Below are positions 45,486-54,038 of a DNA stretch of 64,000 nt, in pieces (position 1 is the first letter of the stretch; each line of letters starts with the position of its first letter). The notes under the pieces were generated by a model. It ran no database searches, was not told the origin of the DNA, and was given only the letters and a program-made list of their open reading frames with translations. Origin of the DNA: JALZVT01 sp039029135. Its GTDB lineage: Bacteria; Pseudomonadota; Gammaproteobacteria; Pseudomonadales; Azotimanducaceae. Position numbers and translations under genes: made by a program. The stretch is taken from assembly GCA_039029135.1 (NCBI GenBank), contig JBCCGT010000014.1, forward strand, positions 61,740 to 125,739, read 5' to 3'.

Positions 45486-45615
45486 CCCGTCTGTGTCCGT
45501 CTCGCCAACGAGCGCACAGTTGACTCGCGCACCCCACGAAAGCGGGATGCCGCGGACCTCTTATCCACCGCAACACTGCTGCCTCGACTCGTTGGAACCT
45601 CGCGGGAGGCGAATC

Positions 45616-47351
45616 ATGTGCAGTATCAAATCGAGCTACCGGACGCTCACGACCCTGGTCGCAATCGCGGCAATTAGCGCCTGCGGCGGCGGCGCGAGCG
45701 GGCCCGCGGATCCGCCCGCACCGCCACCCGTACCGACGGGCGTGCTGGCGCCCGCGGCTGCGGGCGTGACCTATAGGTCGCTGTCCCACAGCGGCGTCAC
45801 CGACGCCGAGGGCCGCTTCGAATTCGCCGCGGGCGAGACAATCACGTTCTCGCTAGACGAGTTCGTCCTCGGCACCTCACCGGCGAAAGAAACCGTCACG
45901 CTGTTCGATCTCGCGGGCGTCGAGTCACCGCCCCTGCACCAGCAGCGGCTGCAGCGGGCGATCGATCCCGGCCTGCCGTGGCTGCAGCTAATTGGCGCGG
46001 TGTGGCATGACCTCGCGCCCGGTCCGATGGCGCGGGTCGTGAATCTCGCGGTGCTGCTCGAGACGCTGGACGCCGACGGCAACCCCGACAACGGGTTCGA
46101 GATCCAAGCAGAGGTCGCTACCGCTGCGAGCCTCTGGGAACTCAATTTGGACGCCCGAGTCGACCGGTTTTGCCGGGACGCAAGGCTCGAACACATTCGC
46201 CGGCAGTTCGCCGCCGGGGCAGCCTCACACCCGCCCCGGTGCCCGAGCCGGGACGCGCCCTGGCGCGGGCGTATCAGGCAGCAGGCATCGACGCCTCGGC
46301 ACACTACTTCACCGGACGCATCAGCAGCTTCGGCGGCGCCGATTTCGACATTCGCTCCGAGCGCAACGAAGCCGGCCAGGAGACCCGCGTTCGCCACGCC
46401 ACGGCCACGGACGGCGAGTTTTCGAGCGACCGCCTGTGGACCTACAACGGCAACGGCGCAGAACTGCGCCAGGCCGTCGCCGCGGTGGTAGACGGTCTCG
46501 CCCAGGCGGACAGCTTCAGCCGCGACAGGCGCACCGAACGCGATGCCTTCGACGCAGCGCTGCGCACCTATGAGATCAGCCAGGATGGCACCGAGTCGCC
46601 GGGTACGCGCTACGCCTACGACACGTTCGGCCTCCCCACGCTGATCGAGCGAGAGAGCGGCGAGGTAGAGCGCTGGCTGCTCGACGCCGACGGCAAGCGG
46701 GTGCGCTACGAGCGGGACCTGCACGGCGAGGGGGTGCTGGAACGCAGCGAGGCGTTGATCGTCGACGACCTGAACCGCTGGCTGACGCGCCACGTCGATA
46801 TCGGCGACGACGGCACGATCGATCAGATTCACGAACGCCGCTATGCGGGCTTCGGAGGGCTTGTGTACGAGTCCTTCGACGGCGACGCCGACGGCGCGTT
46901 GGAATCGGAGACCACCATCACGCTCGACGCGGCCGGTCGCAAAACGCGCGAAGTTCGCTTCTCGTCCGGACAGAGTGCGGTCGAGTCTTGGGAGTACGCC
47001 GAAGACGGTCGCCTCCTGCGCTACACCGCCGCCGATGATGTAGGTCTCCCCCCGCGTACCATCGAGACCTACCGCTACGACGACACCGGCAGGTTTATCG
47101 GATCGCTGCGAGAGATAACCGGCCGCGCAGACTTCGAGCGCCGCGCTATTCTCAACGATGACGGCCTGATCGGCAGCTTCGAGTCCTACCAGGCCGGCGA
47201 ACTGGTCGGCGTTTTCGATATCGAGTACGGGGACAATGGACGCTTGACGCGACTCGTCGACAGCAGCCCCGGCACCTCGGGCGATGATTCTGAAGCGTAC
47301 ACCGATCACGTCGCCGTGCCCCTGGGACACGGATTCGATCAGCGCTTCTGA
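45616..47351 (+). pseudogene. YD-repeat lipoprotein interrupted by a -1 frameshift
   Basis: A lipoprotein gene broken in two frames. The first frame starts at an ATG with GGGAGG and has a signal peptide with lipobox ISAC (Cys23), a GVTYRSLSHSGVTDAEGRFEF segment of the type seen in gammaproteobacterial adhesin-like proteins and an abrupt Arg/Pro-rich tail that ends at 46491. The second frame, one base back, carries the continuing domain from about 46225 to 47351, with YD-repeat-like stretches (YDTFGLPTLIERESGE, DGDADGALE). The switch point lies between about 46190 and 46240. Either the sequence lacks one base or translation slips; a sequencing error is possible. Intact length would be about 570 residues. 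Confidence 0.75.
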
Positions 47352-47435
47352 ACGCGGGCCAGGCGAGCTACGAGGCGCGAGGCGCAGACAGGCGAGACGG
47401 CCGGGCGCGGTGGTGCAGGTGCTAGACTGCGGCGC

Positions 47436-48242
47436 ATGACTCGCCTTTATGCCACCGCCGAGATCGGCTTTCTGAGCGCCACCGGCGTCGCGCCGCTGGC
47501 CGTCGATATCGAAGACGGCCGCAGCGCGCCTGACGCCTTTAGCTGGCAGACCAACGGCTTCGAGCTGCGTCGTCTGCCGTCCGCCGTCACCGACTGGAAC
47601 GACGCGACTCAGCACACCGGCATACACGCGGACGAGGTCACAGCATTCGCGACAGCAGAGACCGGCTGCGATGCCGTGCTGTTTTATCCACCCCTGCTGC
47701 GTTCCCCGAAAGCCGCGCAGGAGAGTGCGGACTATGCGCCGATCCCGACCGCACACTCGGACTACACCGAGGACTACGGCCCCATGCTCGGCGACACCGG
47801 GCATCCGTATCACGCGCTCATCAGCCCGTCGATGATACGCGCCGGCGTCGACCCGGGACGCATTCGCGACTGCCGCCGAATCCTGACGCTGCAGCTCTGG
47901 CGCAATCTGGGTCCCGCGCTCATGGCTGATCCGCTGTGCGTCGCGGACGCGCGAACGGTGCCGCGCGACAAGCTGGTGCCGCTGCGCGTCGAAACCTACG
48001 GCGGTCACGAGGCGCAGTTCGACGCGTTTGGCGTGCTGCCCGCGGACGATGACGCGCCCTATCGCTGGGTTACTTTCCCCGAGATGCAGCCCGACGAGGT
48101 CCTGCTGTTTCGCGCCTTCGACAGCGATCGCGTCGCCGCGCAGCGGCCGTTCTGGACGCCACACTGCGCGTTTCCGGATCCGCGCGGCGCCGGAACGCCC
48201 CGCTCCAGCATCGAGATGCGTGCGATCTGCCTCTTCTGGTAG
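47436..48242 (+). CDS. CmcJ/NvfI family oxygenase-like protein
   Basis: Protein of 268 residues resembling the CmcJ/NvfI/AsaB family of Fe(II)-dependent oxygenases or desaturases from antibiotic and fungal meroterpenoid pathways. Recognisable pieces are IPTAHSDYTED (His and Asp metal pair), LQLWRNLGPALMADPLCVADA, PDEVLLFRAFDSD, FWTPHCAFPDP (second His) and SIEMRAICLFW. It is transcribed with a downstream quinone reductase 48 bases later. In bacteria this family is mostly associated with secondary metabolism, but no other biosynthetic gene is adjacent. Confidence 0.8.
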   Translation: MTRLYATAEIGFLSATGVAPLAVDIEDGRSAPDAFSWQTNGFELRRLPSAVTDWNDATQHTGIHADEVTAFATAETGCDAVLFYPPLLRSPKAAQESADYAPIPTAHSDYTEDYGPMLGDTGHPYHALISPSMIRAGVDPGRIRDCRRILTLQLWRNLGPALMADPLCVADARTVPRDKLVPLRVETYGGHEAQFDAFGVLPADDDAPYRWVTFPEMQPDEVLLFRAFDSDRVAAQRPFWTPHCAFPDPRGAGTPRSSIEMRAICLFW

Positions 48243-48289
48243 CGGCGCGCAGCGACCAAAACAAGGCTCCAACAGAAGAGGTTCATAGC

Positions 48290-49264
48290 GTGAAGGCGAT
48301 CCAACAACACGAATTCGGCGCGGCGGACGTGCTCCAGCTAGCGGAAGTTCCCGACCCGACGCCGGCCGCCGGCGAGGTTGTCGTCGATGTGCGCGCCATC
48401 GGTATCAATCCTGTAGAGACCTACATTCGCTCCGGCATCTACCCCAAGCCGCCGACGCCTTTCACGCTCGGCAACGACGCTGCCGGAGTGATCGCACGCG
48501 TCGGGGCAGACGTCGGCAGCGTGTCGGTAGGCGACCGCGTGTACGTCGCGGGCGCTAAGACGGGCACCTACGCGGAACAGGCCCTGTGTACAGCCGACCA
48601 GGTGCACCCGCTACCCGAGCGCGCTAGCTTCGCGCAGGGCGCCGCCATCAACGTGCCCTACGTCACCGCCTATCAGGCGATGATGCATCGCGGCCGCGCG
48701 GCGCCCGGCGAGACGCTGTTCGTGCACGGCGGCAGCGGCGGCGTCGGCATCGCGGCCATTCAGTTCGCGGTTGCGCTAGGCATGAAGGTGATCGCGACGG
48801 CCAGCACCGCACGCGGTCGCGAGTTGATACTCGAACAGAGGGCGCACCACGCGCTCGATCACGCGGCACCCGACTATCTGGACGAACTGAAGTCGCTGAC
48901 GGGCGGCCGCGGCGCGCATCTGATCCTCGAGATGCTGGCCAACGTCAATCTCGCCGCGGACATCGACGCCGTCGCGCGCTTCGGGCGCATCGTGATGATC
49001 GGCAATCGCGGCGAGCGCAATCAGGGCGAGGTGTCGATCAACCCGCGCGCCGCCATGGCGAAGGACGCGGACGTGCTCGGCATGGTGATGTACAACGCAA
49101 GCGCCGCCGAAATGCGTGCGACCCACGCCGCGATCGTGGCGGGACTGGCGGCGGGCACCCTGCGGCCGGTCATCGGCCGCGAGTTTCCGCTGGCGCAGGC
49201 GGCCGATGCGCATCGCGCGGTTGAGGCGGGCCAGGCCTACGGCAAGATCGTTCTGGTGCCTTGA
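48290..49264 (+). CDS. NADPH:quinone oxidoreductase, zinc-independent (zeta-crystallin-like)
   Basis: Medium-chain dehydrogenase/reductase of 324 residues. The N-terminus (VVDVRAIGINPVETYIRSG, FTLGNDAAGVIARVG) and the nucleotide motif FVHGGSGGVGIAAIQ are those of quinone reductases; zinc-binding cysteines are absent. The start is GTG. It is 48 bases after the CmcJ-like gene and probably in the same operon. It likely reduces a quinone or an enone with NADPH in the cytoplasm. Confidence 0.92.
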   Translation: MKAIQQHEFGAADVLQLAEVPDPTPAAGEVVVDVRAIGINPVETYIRSGIYPKPPTPFTLGNDAAGVIARVGADVGSVSVGDRVYVAGAKTGTYAEQALCTADQVHPLPERASFAQGAAINVPYVTAYQAMMHRGRAAPGETLFVHGGSGGVGIAAIQFAVALGMKVIATASTARGRELILEQRAHHALDHAAPDYLDELKSLTGGRGAHLILEMLANVNLAADIDAVARFGRIVMIGNRGERNQGEVSINPRAAMAKDADVLGMVMYNASAAEMRATHAAIVAGLAAGTLRPVIGREFPLAQAADAHRAVEAGQAYGKIVLVP

Positions 49265-49353
49265 GCCTCGCGCCACGCGCTAGGCGGCCATGTGGACCGC
49301 GAACTCGCGATCACCCCTGCTAGACTCGCGGGGCGCAAACCAATGACTGGCAC

Positions 49354-50109
49354 ATGATCGAAGACTACTCGGACCGTCACATCGCCTTCGAAGGCGCCTT
49401 CAACTTCCGCGACATCGGCGGCTATCCGACCGCCGACGGCCGGCGCGTTCGCTGGGGGCGCTACTATCGCGCCGGCCGGCAGGATCGCATGACGGCCGCA
49501 GACCTCGAACGGCTGCGCGAGTTGGGCGTCGCGACGCAGATCGACCTGCGCAAACCGGACGAGGCGGCCGAGCAAGGCGAGGGACCTTTGCCCGGCATGG
49601 GCGCCCGCTACCTCAACCTGCCCGTCATCCCGGAAGGCGGCGGCGACGTGTTGAGCCGCCTCGTCGGCGATACCGGCATCTCCGGCGAGCGCTATCTGGG
49701 TTACCTGGAATTTGGTCCTGACGTGTGGGTTGCGATGTTCGAGATCTTCGCCGACCCGGCGCAGCATCCCATCGTGCTGCACTGCACGGCCGGTAAGGAC
49801 CGCACCGGCGTGTCGACCGCCTTCCTGCTGAGCGTGCTGGGCGTGGATCGCGCGCTGATCGAGGCCGACTACCGAATCACCAACCGGGACGTCGACCGCC
49901 AGGTGGACTTTCTTCAGGCCGGCGGCTTTCTGCCGGAGGGCGTCGACGCGAGCACGATGAAAGAGCACGCGGGCGTACCGGAAGACGCGATCACCGTGTT
50001 TCTTGACGGTCTCGAGGCGCGCCACGGCAGTACGCTCGGCTATCTACGTTCCATCGGCATCACGGACGCGACCTTCGACGCCGTCAGAGCCGCGTTTCTC
50101 GAAGACTGA
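49354..50109 (+). CDS. tyrosine phosphatase family protein
   Basis: Protein-tyrosine-phosphatase-fold enzyme of 251 residues. The catalytic P-loop is H143-C144-T-A-G-K-D-R150-T with the family C-x5-R signature, and the N-terminal NFRDIGGYPTADGR motif defines the Y_phosphatase3 group. No signal peptide is seen. It is on the plus strand just before an unknown gene that starts 27 bases later. Substrate may be a phosphoprotein or phospholipid. Confidence 0.92.
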   Translation: MIEDYSDRHIAFEGAFNFRDIGGYPTADGRRVRWGRYYRAGRQDRMTAADLERLRELGVATQIDLRKPDEAAEQGEGPLPGMGARYLNLPVIPEGGGDVLSRLVGDTGISGERYLGYLEFGPDVWVAMFEIFADPAQHPIVLHCTAGKDRTGVSTAFLLSVLGVDRALIEADYRITNRDVDRQVDFLQAGGFLPEGVDASTMKEHAGVPEDAITVFLDGLEARHGSTLGYLRSIGITDATFDAVRAAFLED

Positions 50110-50135
50110 CCCAACGAGCGCCGCTAGGAGTCAGC

Positions 50136-50765
50136 ATGAATCTGAAAAAACTGCGCGAGGCCGAAGGCCTGTTCCTGCTGCAGTACCCGGACGGCTTCGC
50201 CGACGAGGCGATGGCCGGCGTTCGCAAGCGCCACGGCAGCGTCGATAAGCTCACCGAATTCGCGCGCGTCGAGCTTGCGAAAAAGAAGTTCGACACGCCG
50301 GGCAACGCGCTCGATGCGATCACGAAGATCGTGTCCCGCTCGTCCATGGTGTCGATGTTCGAAAAGCCAAAGTTTCGCGACTACGTGAACGGCATGACGC
50401 GGGACGACCGGGAGTACCTGGCCGGCGCCTATCGGAACATGCTGCACGGCAAGCGCGCGCAGGGCTTCGCCGACGTCGTGGACGTGCTGGGCGAGGCCAA
50501 GCTCGCCAAGTGGAGCCTGCTGACCATCTGCCTGTTTCACTACCGACCGACGAAGGACGTGTTCGTCAAACCGACGACCACCAAGAACGTGATCCGCGTG
50601 TTCGAATTGGAAGGCTTGGAATATAAGCCGCGCCCGAGCTGGGCGTTTTATTCCGCCTACCGCCGGGCCATCGATGAGATGAAGAGCGCGGTGAACCCGT
50701 CGCTGCACCCGAGCAACGCGGCGTTCACGGGTTTTTTGATGATGAGCACGGGCTCAGCGCCCTGA
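50136..50765 (+). CDS. unknown protein downstream of the phosphatase
   Basis: Protein of 209 residues that I do not recognise. It is soluble, helical and basic in the middle (FARVELAKKKFDTPG, KFRDYVNGMTRDDREYLAG) and has a conserved-looking KTTTKNVIRVFELEG-like stretch (KPTTTKNVIRVFELEG) followed by PRPSWAFYSAYRRAIDEM. No signal peptide, zinc motif or membrane helix is visible. It starts 27 bases after the phosphatase on the same strand, so cotranscription is probable. Codon use is like its neighbours, so it seems native rather than acquired. Confidence 0.75.
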   Translation: MNLKKLREAEGLFLLQYPDGFADEAMAGVRKRHGSVDKLTEFARVELAKKKFDTPGNALDAITKIVSRSSMVSMFEKPKFRDYVNGMTRDDREYLAGAYRNMLHGKRAQGFADVVDVLGEAKLAKWSLLTICLFHYRPTKDVFVKPTTTKNVIRVFELEGLEYKPRPSWAFYSAYRRAIDEMKSAVNPSLHPSNAAFTGFLMMSTGSAP

Positions 50766-50797
50766 GACACGCTAGGCCTGCGACAGACTGACGGGTT

Positions 50798-51181
50798 TCA
50801 GCCGTCGCTCGCCGGTACTACCGACGCGCACAGACGCCTGGACAACCAGACCTCCGAGTCGCCGCCGACTTGCCGCAGGGCACAGCGCCTCGCGCCGTAG
50901 CGCAGCAACCGAAGTTGGGGCGGCCGCTCGATGGTCGTGCCAGTCGCCACTACACCGCTTGGTGTGCGCGCCGGTCTCGGCGTCAGAGTCACCAGGCTGC
51001 GCTGCGTAAAGGCATCCGCGCCCAGCCGTACCGAGGCGATGCCGAGCAGATTCGCCGCGGCGCTCTGCAGTTCGTCGCGATGCAAGCCTGGCGCTTCCAC
51101 CGCCAACCGCCCATGGGTCGGCTGCTGGGCCTGACAGGCCGCCAGCAGCACGAGCGCTGCCAGCGACGCAAGCGTCCTCAT
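50798..51181 (-). CDS. small lipoprotein
   Basis: Predicted lipoprotein of 127 residues. The signal ends in LLAAC, followed by a mature part rich in Arg and Gly without a recognised domain; two Cys residues (RRCALRQ and RRLCASV) could form a disulfide. Its ATG overlaps the S41 peptidase stop by four bases (ATGA), so it is made together with that protease. It may be a periplasmic partner or substrate adaptor. I start at 51181; the longer open frame is a shadow. Confidence 0.8.
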   Translation of the reverse strand: MRTLASLAALVLLAACQAQQPTHGRLAVEAPGLHRDELQSAAANLLGIASVRLGADAFTQRSLVTLTPRPARTPSGVVATGTTIERPPQLRLLRYGARRCALRQVGGDSEVWLSRRLCASVVPASDG

Positions 51182-52794
51182 CGCAGCAGCACCGAACCCG
51201 GAATCCGCGGCGGTACGGCCACTGCAAGACCCGGCTCCGCGCCGGCCGGCCGTTTGCGCGCCTGTTGCAGGCGCGACGTGGAGTCGGACGCTGCTGGACA
51301 TTCGCCGGTTTCCATATAGCTCAGCGCCGCGGCCAGCCGTGCTTCCGCGACGTCACCGAGCTGCTTGGAAAAGTCATCGCCGACGGCGCAGCCCGGCAGC
51401 GGCACGCCCTCCACGGTGGGCAGATTCGCGGGCGAGAAGCCATCGCCATAGTCCCCGAATCCGACGGCGTTGATGCCGCGGAACTGCACCGTGAAGTAGG
51501 TGGTGCCGCAGTTGTCCGTGGGATAGAAGCCGTAGGGCTTGCCGCAGGTTGTCTCGCCGATCAGCACGACCTCGACGTCGATGCCGCGCAGTCCGTTGAT
51601 GATGGCCTCGCTGGCCGAGCAGGTGTCCGGGCCGCTGAGCACAAACACGCGATCGAGGTTGAGGGTCGGCAGCGGCTGTCCTTCTGTCGCCGAGAAACCG
51701 ACCGTGGTCTCCTGGAAAAATTCGGGCTGCAGCAGCGCGCCGGTCACCGGGTTGCGCACCGTGTGTTTGCTGTTGAACTCAAGCTCGCCGTACACGCGGC
51801 CGCTAGCCGCCGCCGGGCCGGCGATCATGTAGGCGACCTGATTAGAAATCGTCAGCAGGCCGCCGCCGTTATAGCGCAGATCGAGCACCAGTTCGGACAC
51901 GCCCGCTTCGCTGAGGCTAGAAAAGGCGTCGAACAGGGCTTGCTCGGAGGGTGCGATATGCGTGTTGAACACCAGATAGCCGACATCTCCTGAGTCCGTC
52001 GCCAGCACCTCGACGGTCGGCACCGGCTCGACGACGATCTCCTGTGAGGTCAGGGTGACCGTGCGCTCCTCGTTGGCGCCGAGGTCCAGAAAAGTGATGC
52101 TGTGCGCCTCGTTAATATCACCCGGAAACAATCCCGCGTTGATCGTATCGACGTCCGCCTGGCTGCCGCCGTTGACGAAGTCGACCCCATCGACGCGAAG
52201 AATGCGCGCGCCGCGCGCAACGTCGGCGGCAGCCGCCGGCGAGCCGGGCTCTGAGAAGGCGACGACCGCCTCGCGGGGTGGCGTGCGCGCAAGGATCGAT
52301 AGCTCGAAGCCATAGCCCGCGGAGATGCCGGACTGGTTCAGCGCGATCCAGTCCTCGGTATCGAAGGTGAAGTGAAACCGATCGCGCTGCGCCCCAGAGG
52401 CGGTCGTGGCGAACGTGCGCATCAGATCGAAGTAGGCCGGCGTCGCGAAGGCGGCGGGATCCGCGTCTTCAATCTCGTCGAACCACAGGTAGGTGTTGTT
52501 GCTCCAGGAGCGCAGCCACAGATTCTCGTCGGTTGTGGATCCAGCGGAGTCCGGGAAGTTGCCGACTCGCGGGTTCGCGCACAGATCCTTGAAGTTGCCC
52601 TCGGGCTGAAATACGCCGTTGGCAAAATCGCTGCTGCCGCTGGGCGTGGCGGGCGGTGGCGGCGGCGTCTGCGGCTGAAAGCTCGCGGGACTGCTCCCTC
52701 CCCCGCCGCCGCCGCAGGCCGTCAGGGCGACGATCAGCGCGGTCGGGCCGACGCAGCGGCGCCAGCGAACCAGAGTGTTTTTCGAGCACGACAT
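51178..52794 (-). CDS. S41 family (tail-specific-like) peptidase lipoprotein
   Basis: Serine protease of 538 residues. A lipoprotein signal (IVALTACGG) and a Gly/Ser/Pro-rich linker are followed by a PDZ-like region and the S41 catalytic domain. The nucleophile is Ser393 in DTCSASEA and the general base is Lys419 in TTCGKPYG, the Ser/Lys dyad of tail-specific proteases. Asp-rich inserts (about residues 100-300) precede it. GGGAGG precedes the ATG. It is translationally coupled to a small downstream lipoprotein. It likely acts in the periplasm or outer-membrane inner face. Confidence 0.9.
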   Translation of the reverse strand: MSCSKNTLVRWRRCVGPTALIVALTACGGGGGGSSPASFQPQTPPPPPATPSGSSDFANGVFQPEGNFKDLCANPRVGNFPDSAGSTTDENLWLRSWSNNTYLWFDEIEDADPAAFATPAYFDLMRTFATTASGAQRDRFHFTFDTEDWIALNQSGISAGYGFELSILARTPPREAVVAFSEPGSPAAAADVARGARILRVDGVDFVNGGSQADVDTINAGLFPGDINEAHSITFLDLGANEERTVTLTSQEIVVEPVPTVEVLATDSGDVGYLVFNTHIAPSEQALFDAFSSLSEAGVSELVLDLRYNGGGLLTISNQVAYMIAGPAAASGRVYGELEFNSKHTVRNPVTGALLQPEFFQETTVGFSATEGQPLPTLNLDRVFVLSGPDTCSASEAIINGLRGIDVEVVLIGETTCGKPYGFYPTDNCGTTYFTVQFRGINAVGFGDYGDGFSPANLPTVEGVPLPGCAVGDDFSKQLGDVAEARLAAALSYMETGECPAASDSTSRLQQARKRPAGAEPGLAVAVPPRIPGSVLLR

Positions 52795-52936
52795 ACGGAT
52801 ACCTCCCTGGTCAGACTTCGACCCCGTTATCCGTTCAGGGTTCATGACGCTTAGGCCGTTGATCTTACCTCGCGCGGCCCGGGCTGCGGGCACGGATGGC
52901 CACGAGCTGTACAACGTTAACTGCGATTCGGGACGG

Positions 52937-53968
52937 CTAGGTCTCAGGCACCGCATCGAGCCCGTAAACGCGCGCAGCCGTGCCAGCAAAGATGGCGTGC
53001 TTTTCGGCCGCCGACAGCCCCAGCCGCGCCGCGATCAGCTTGAACGCATTCCACAGGGTGCGATAGGACACGCACTCCTTGTCCACCGGAAAGTTGCTCT
53101 CGAACATGCAGCGCTCGGGACCGAAGGCATTGATCGCGACCTCGTAGAACGGGAACACGCGCTCTACCAGTTCCTCGGAACCGATCGGCGCTTGCCGACG
53201 ATGCATGTGGAACGGCGGTTCCCAGTCGGCGCCGACGCGCTGCTGCGCACCGCCGCACTTCATCACCGCGTTGGGCGCGGCTGCGATGGCCTCGACGTTG
53301 GCACGCCACTCGGCGAATTCCGCGGGCGTCGCGTCGGGATCCGCCCGGCCGCCGAGGTGATTCACGACAACTGGAACAGCGGGTACTGCCGCCGCCAGGC
53401 GCGCCAGGTTCGGCAGCCGAGCCGCATCAGGCGAGTAGTTGTCGAAGACGAGACCCAGCTCACCGAGCACGCGGTAGCCGGCCAGAAACTCATCGTTGAG
53501 ATCACTGGGGAACAGCGTGCGAACGCCGCGAAAATACTCGGATGCCGCCATGTGAGCGCGCAGCACCGGCTCGACCGCGGCACCCAGCCGCAGGTCCGCC
53601 GTACCGAAGATACCCGTGCACAGGCGCGCATCGCCATAGATGCCGGACCGGCTCATCGCCGCGATGCCATGTACGAACTCGGTCTCGCCCACGCAGCGCA
53701 GGGACTCGGGGCCGTCCGCACGATAGAACGCACCGCACTGGGCGAACACGGTTTGCACCACGTTGTGACCGCCGGTATCGATGTCACCCATCAACTCTTC
53801 GCACAGGTAGACCTTCTGCTCGAAGCTCGCGTGCGGCTCGCTCGCAAAGGTGCGCAGATCCCACAGGTGATGATGCGGATCGATGATCGGCAGCTCCGGT
53901 TCCAGCACCGGCTCGGCGACCTCCTGTTGCAGCCAGCCGTCAATGTCCCGATTCGCGCTGAATCCCAC
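52937..53968 (-). CDS. amidohydrolase family protein
   Basis: TIM-barrel metal-dependent hydrolase of 343 residues. The N-terminal IIDPHHHLWD supplies the metal-binding His-x-His pair of the amidohydrolase superfamily, and VVNHLGGRADPD and ESNFPVDKECVSY are further family blocks. It is similar to the gamma-resorcylate/ACMSD-like group (PF04909). It is upstream of the S41 gene on the same strand with a gap of about 140 bases. Probable decarboxylase or lactonase of an aromatic or sugar acid; not determinable. Confidence 0.88.
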   Translation of the reverse strand: MGFSANRDIDGWLQQEVAEPVLEPELPIIDPHHHLWDLRTFASEPHASFEQKVYLCEELMGDIDTGGHNVVQTVFAQCGAFYRADGPESLRCVGETEFVHGIAAMSRSGIYGDARLCTGIFGTADLRLGAAVEPVLRAHMAASEYFRGVRTLFPSDLNDEFLAGYRVLGELGLVFDNYSPDAARLPNLARLAAAVPAVPVVVNHLGGRADPDATPAEFAEWRANVEAIAAAPNAVMKCGGAQQRVGADWEPPFHMHRRQAPIGSEELVERVFPFYEVAINAFGPERCMFESNFPVDKECVSYRTLWNAFKLIAARLGLSAAEKHAIFAGTAARVYGLDAVPET

Positions 53969-54038
53969 GGCAGTTCCCCCCTGACAGATACCGAGGCTCC
54001 ATGGTAACCGCTACGCTGCCCGGGACGAGTCCGGTCGC

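Noticed and set aside
45771..48272. A minus-strand open frame of 833 codons covering the lipoprotein and CmcJ-like genes
   Set aside because: It is antisense to a signal-peptide lipoprotein and to a family-matching oxygenase. GC-rich third positions commonly leave long open antisense frames, and its product shows no coherent domains.
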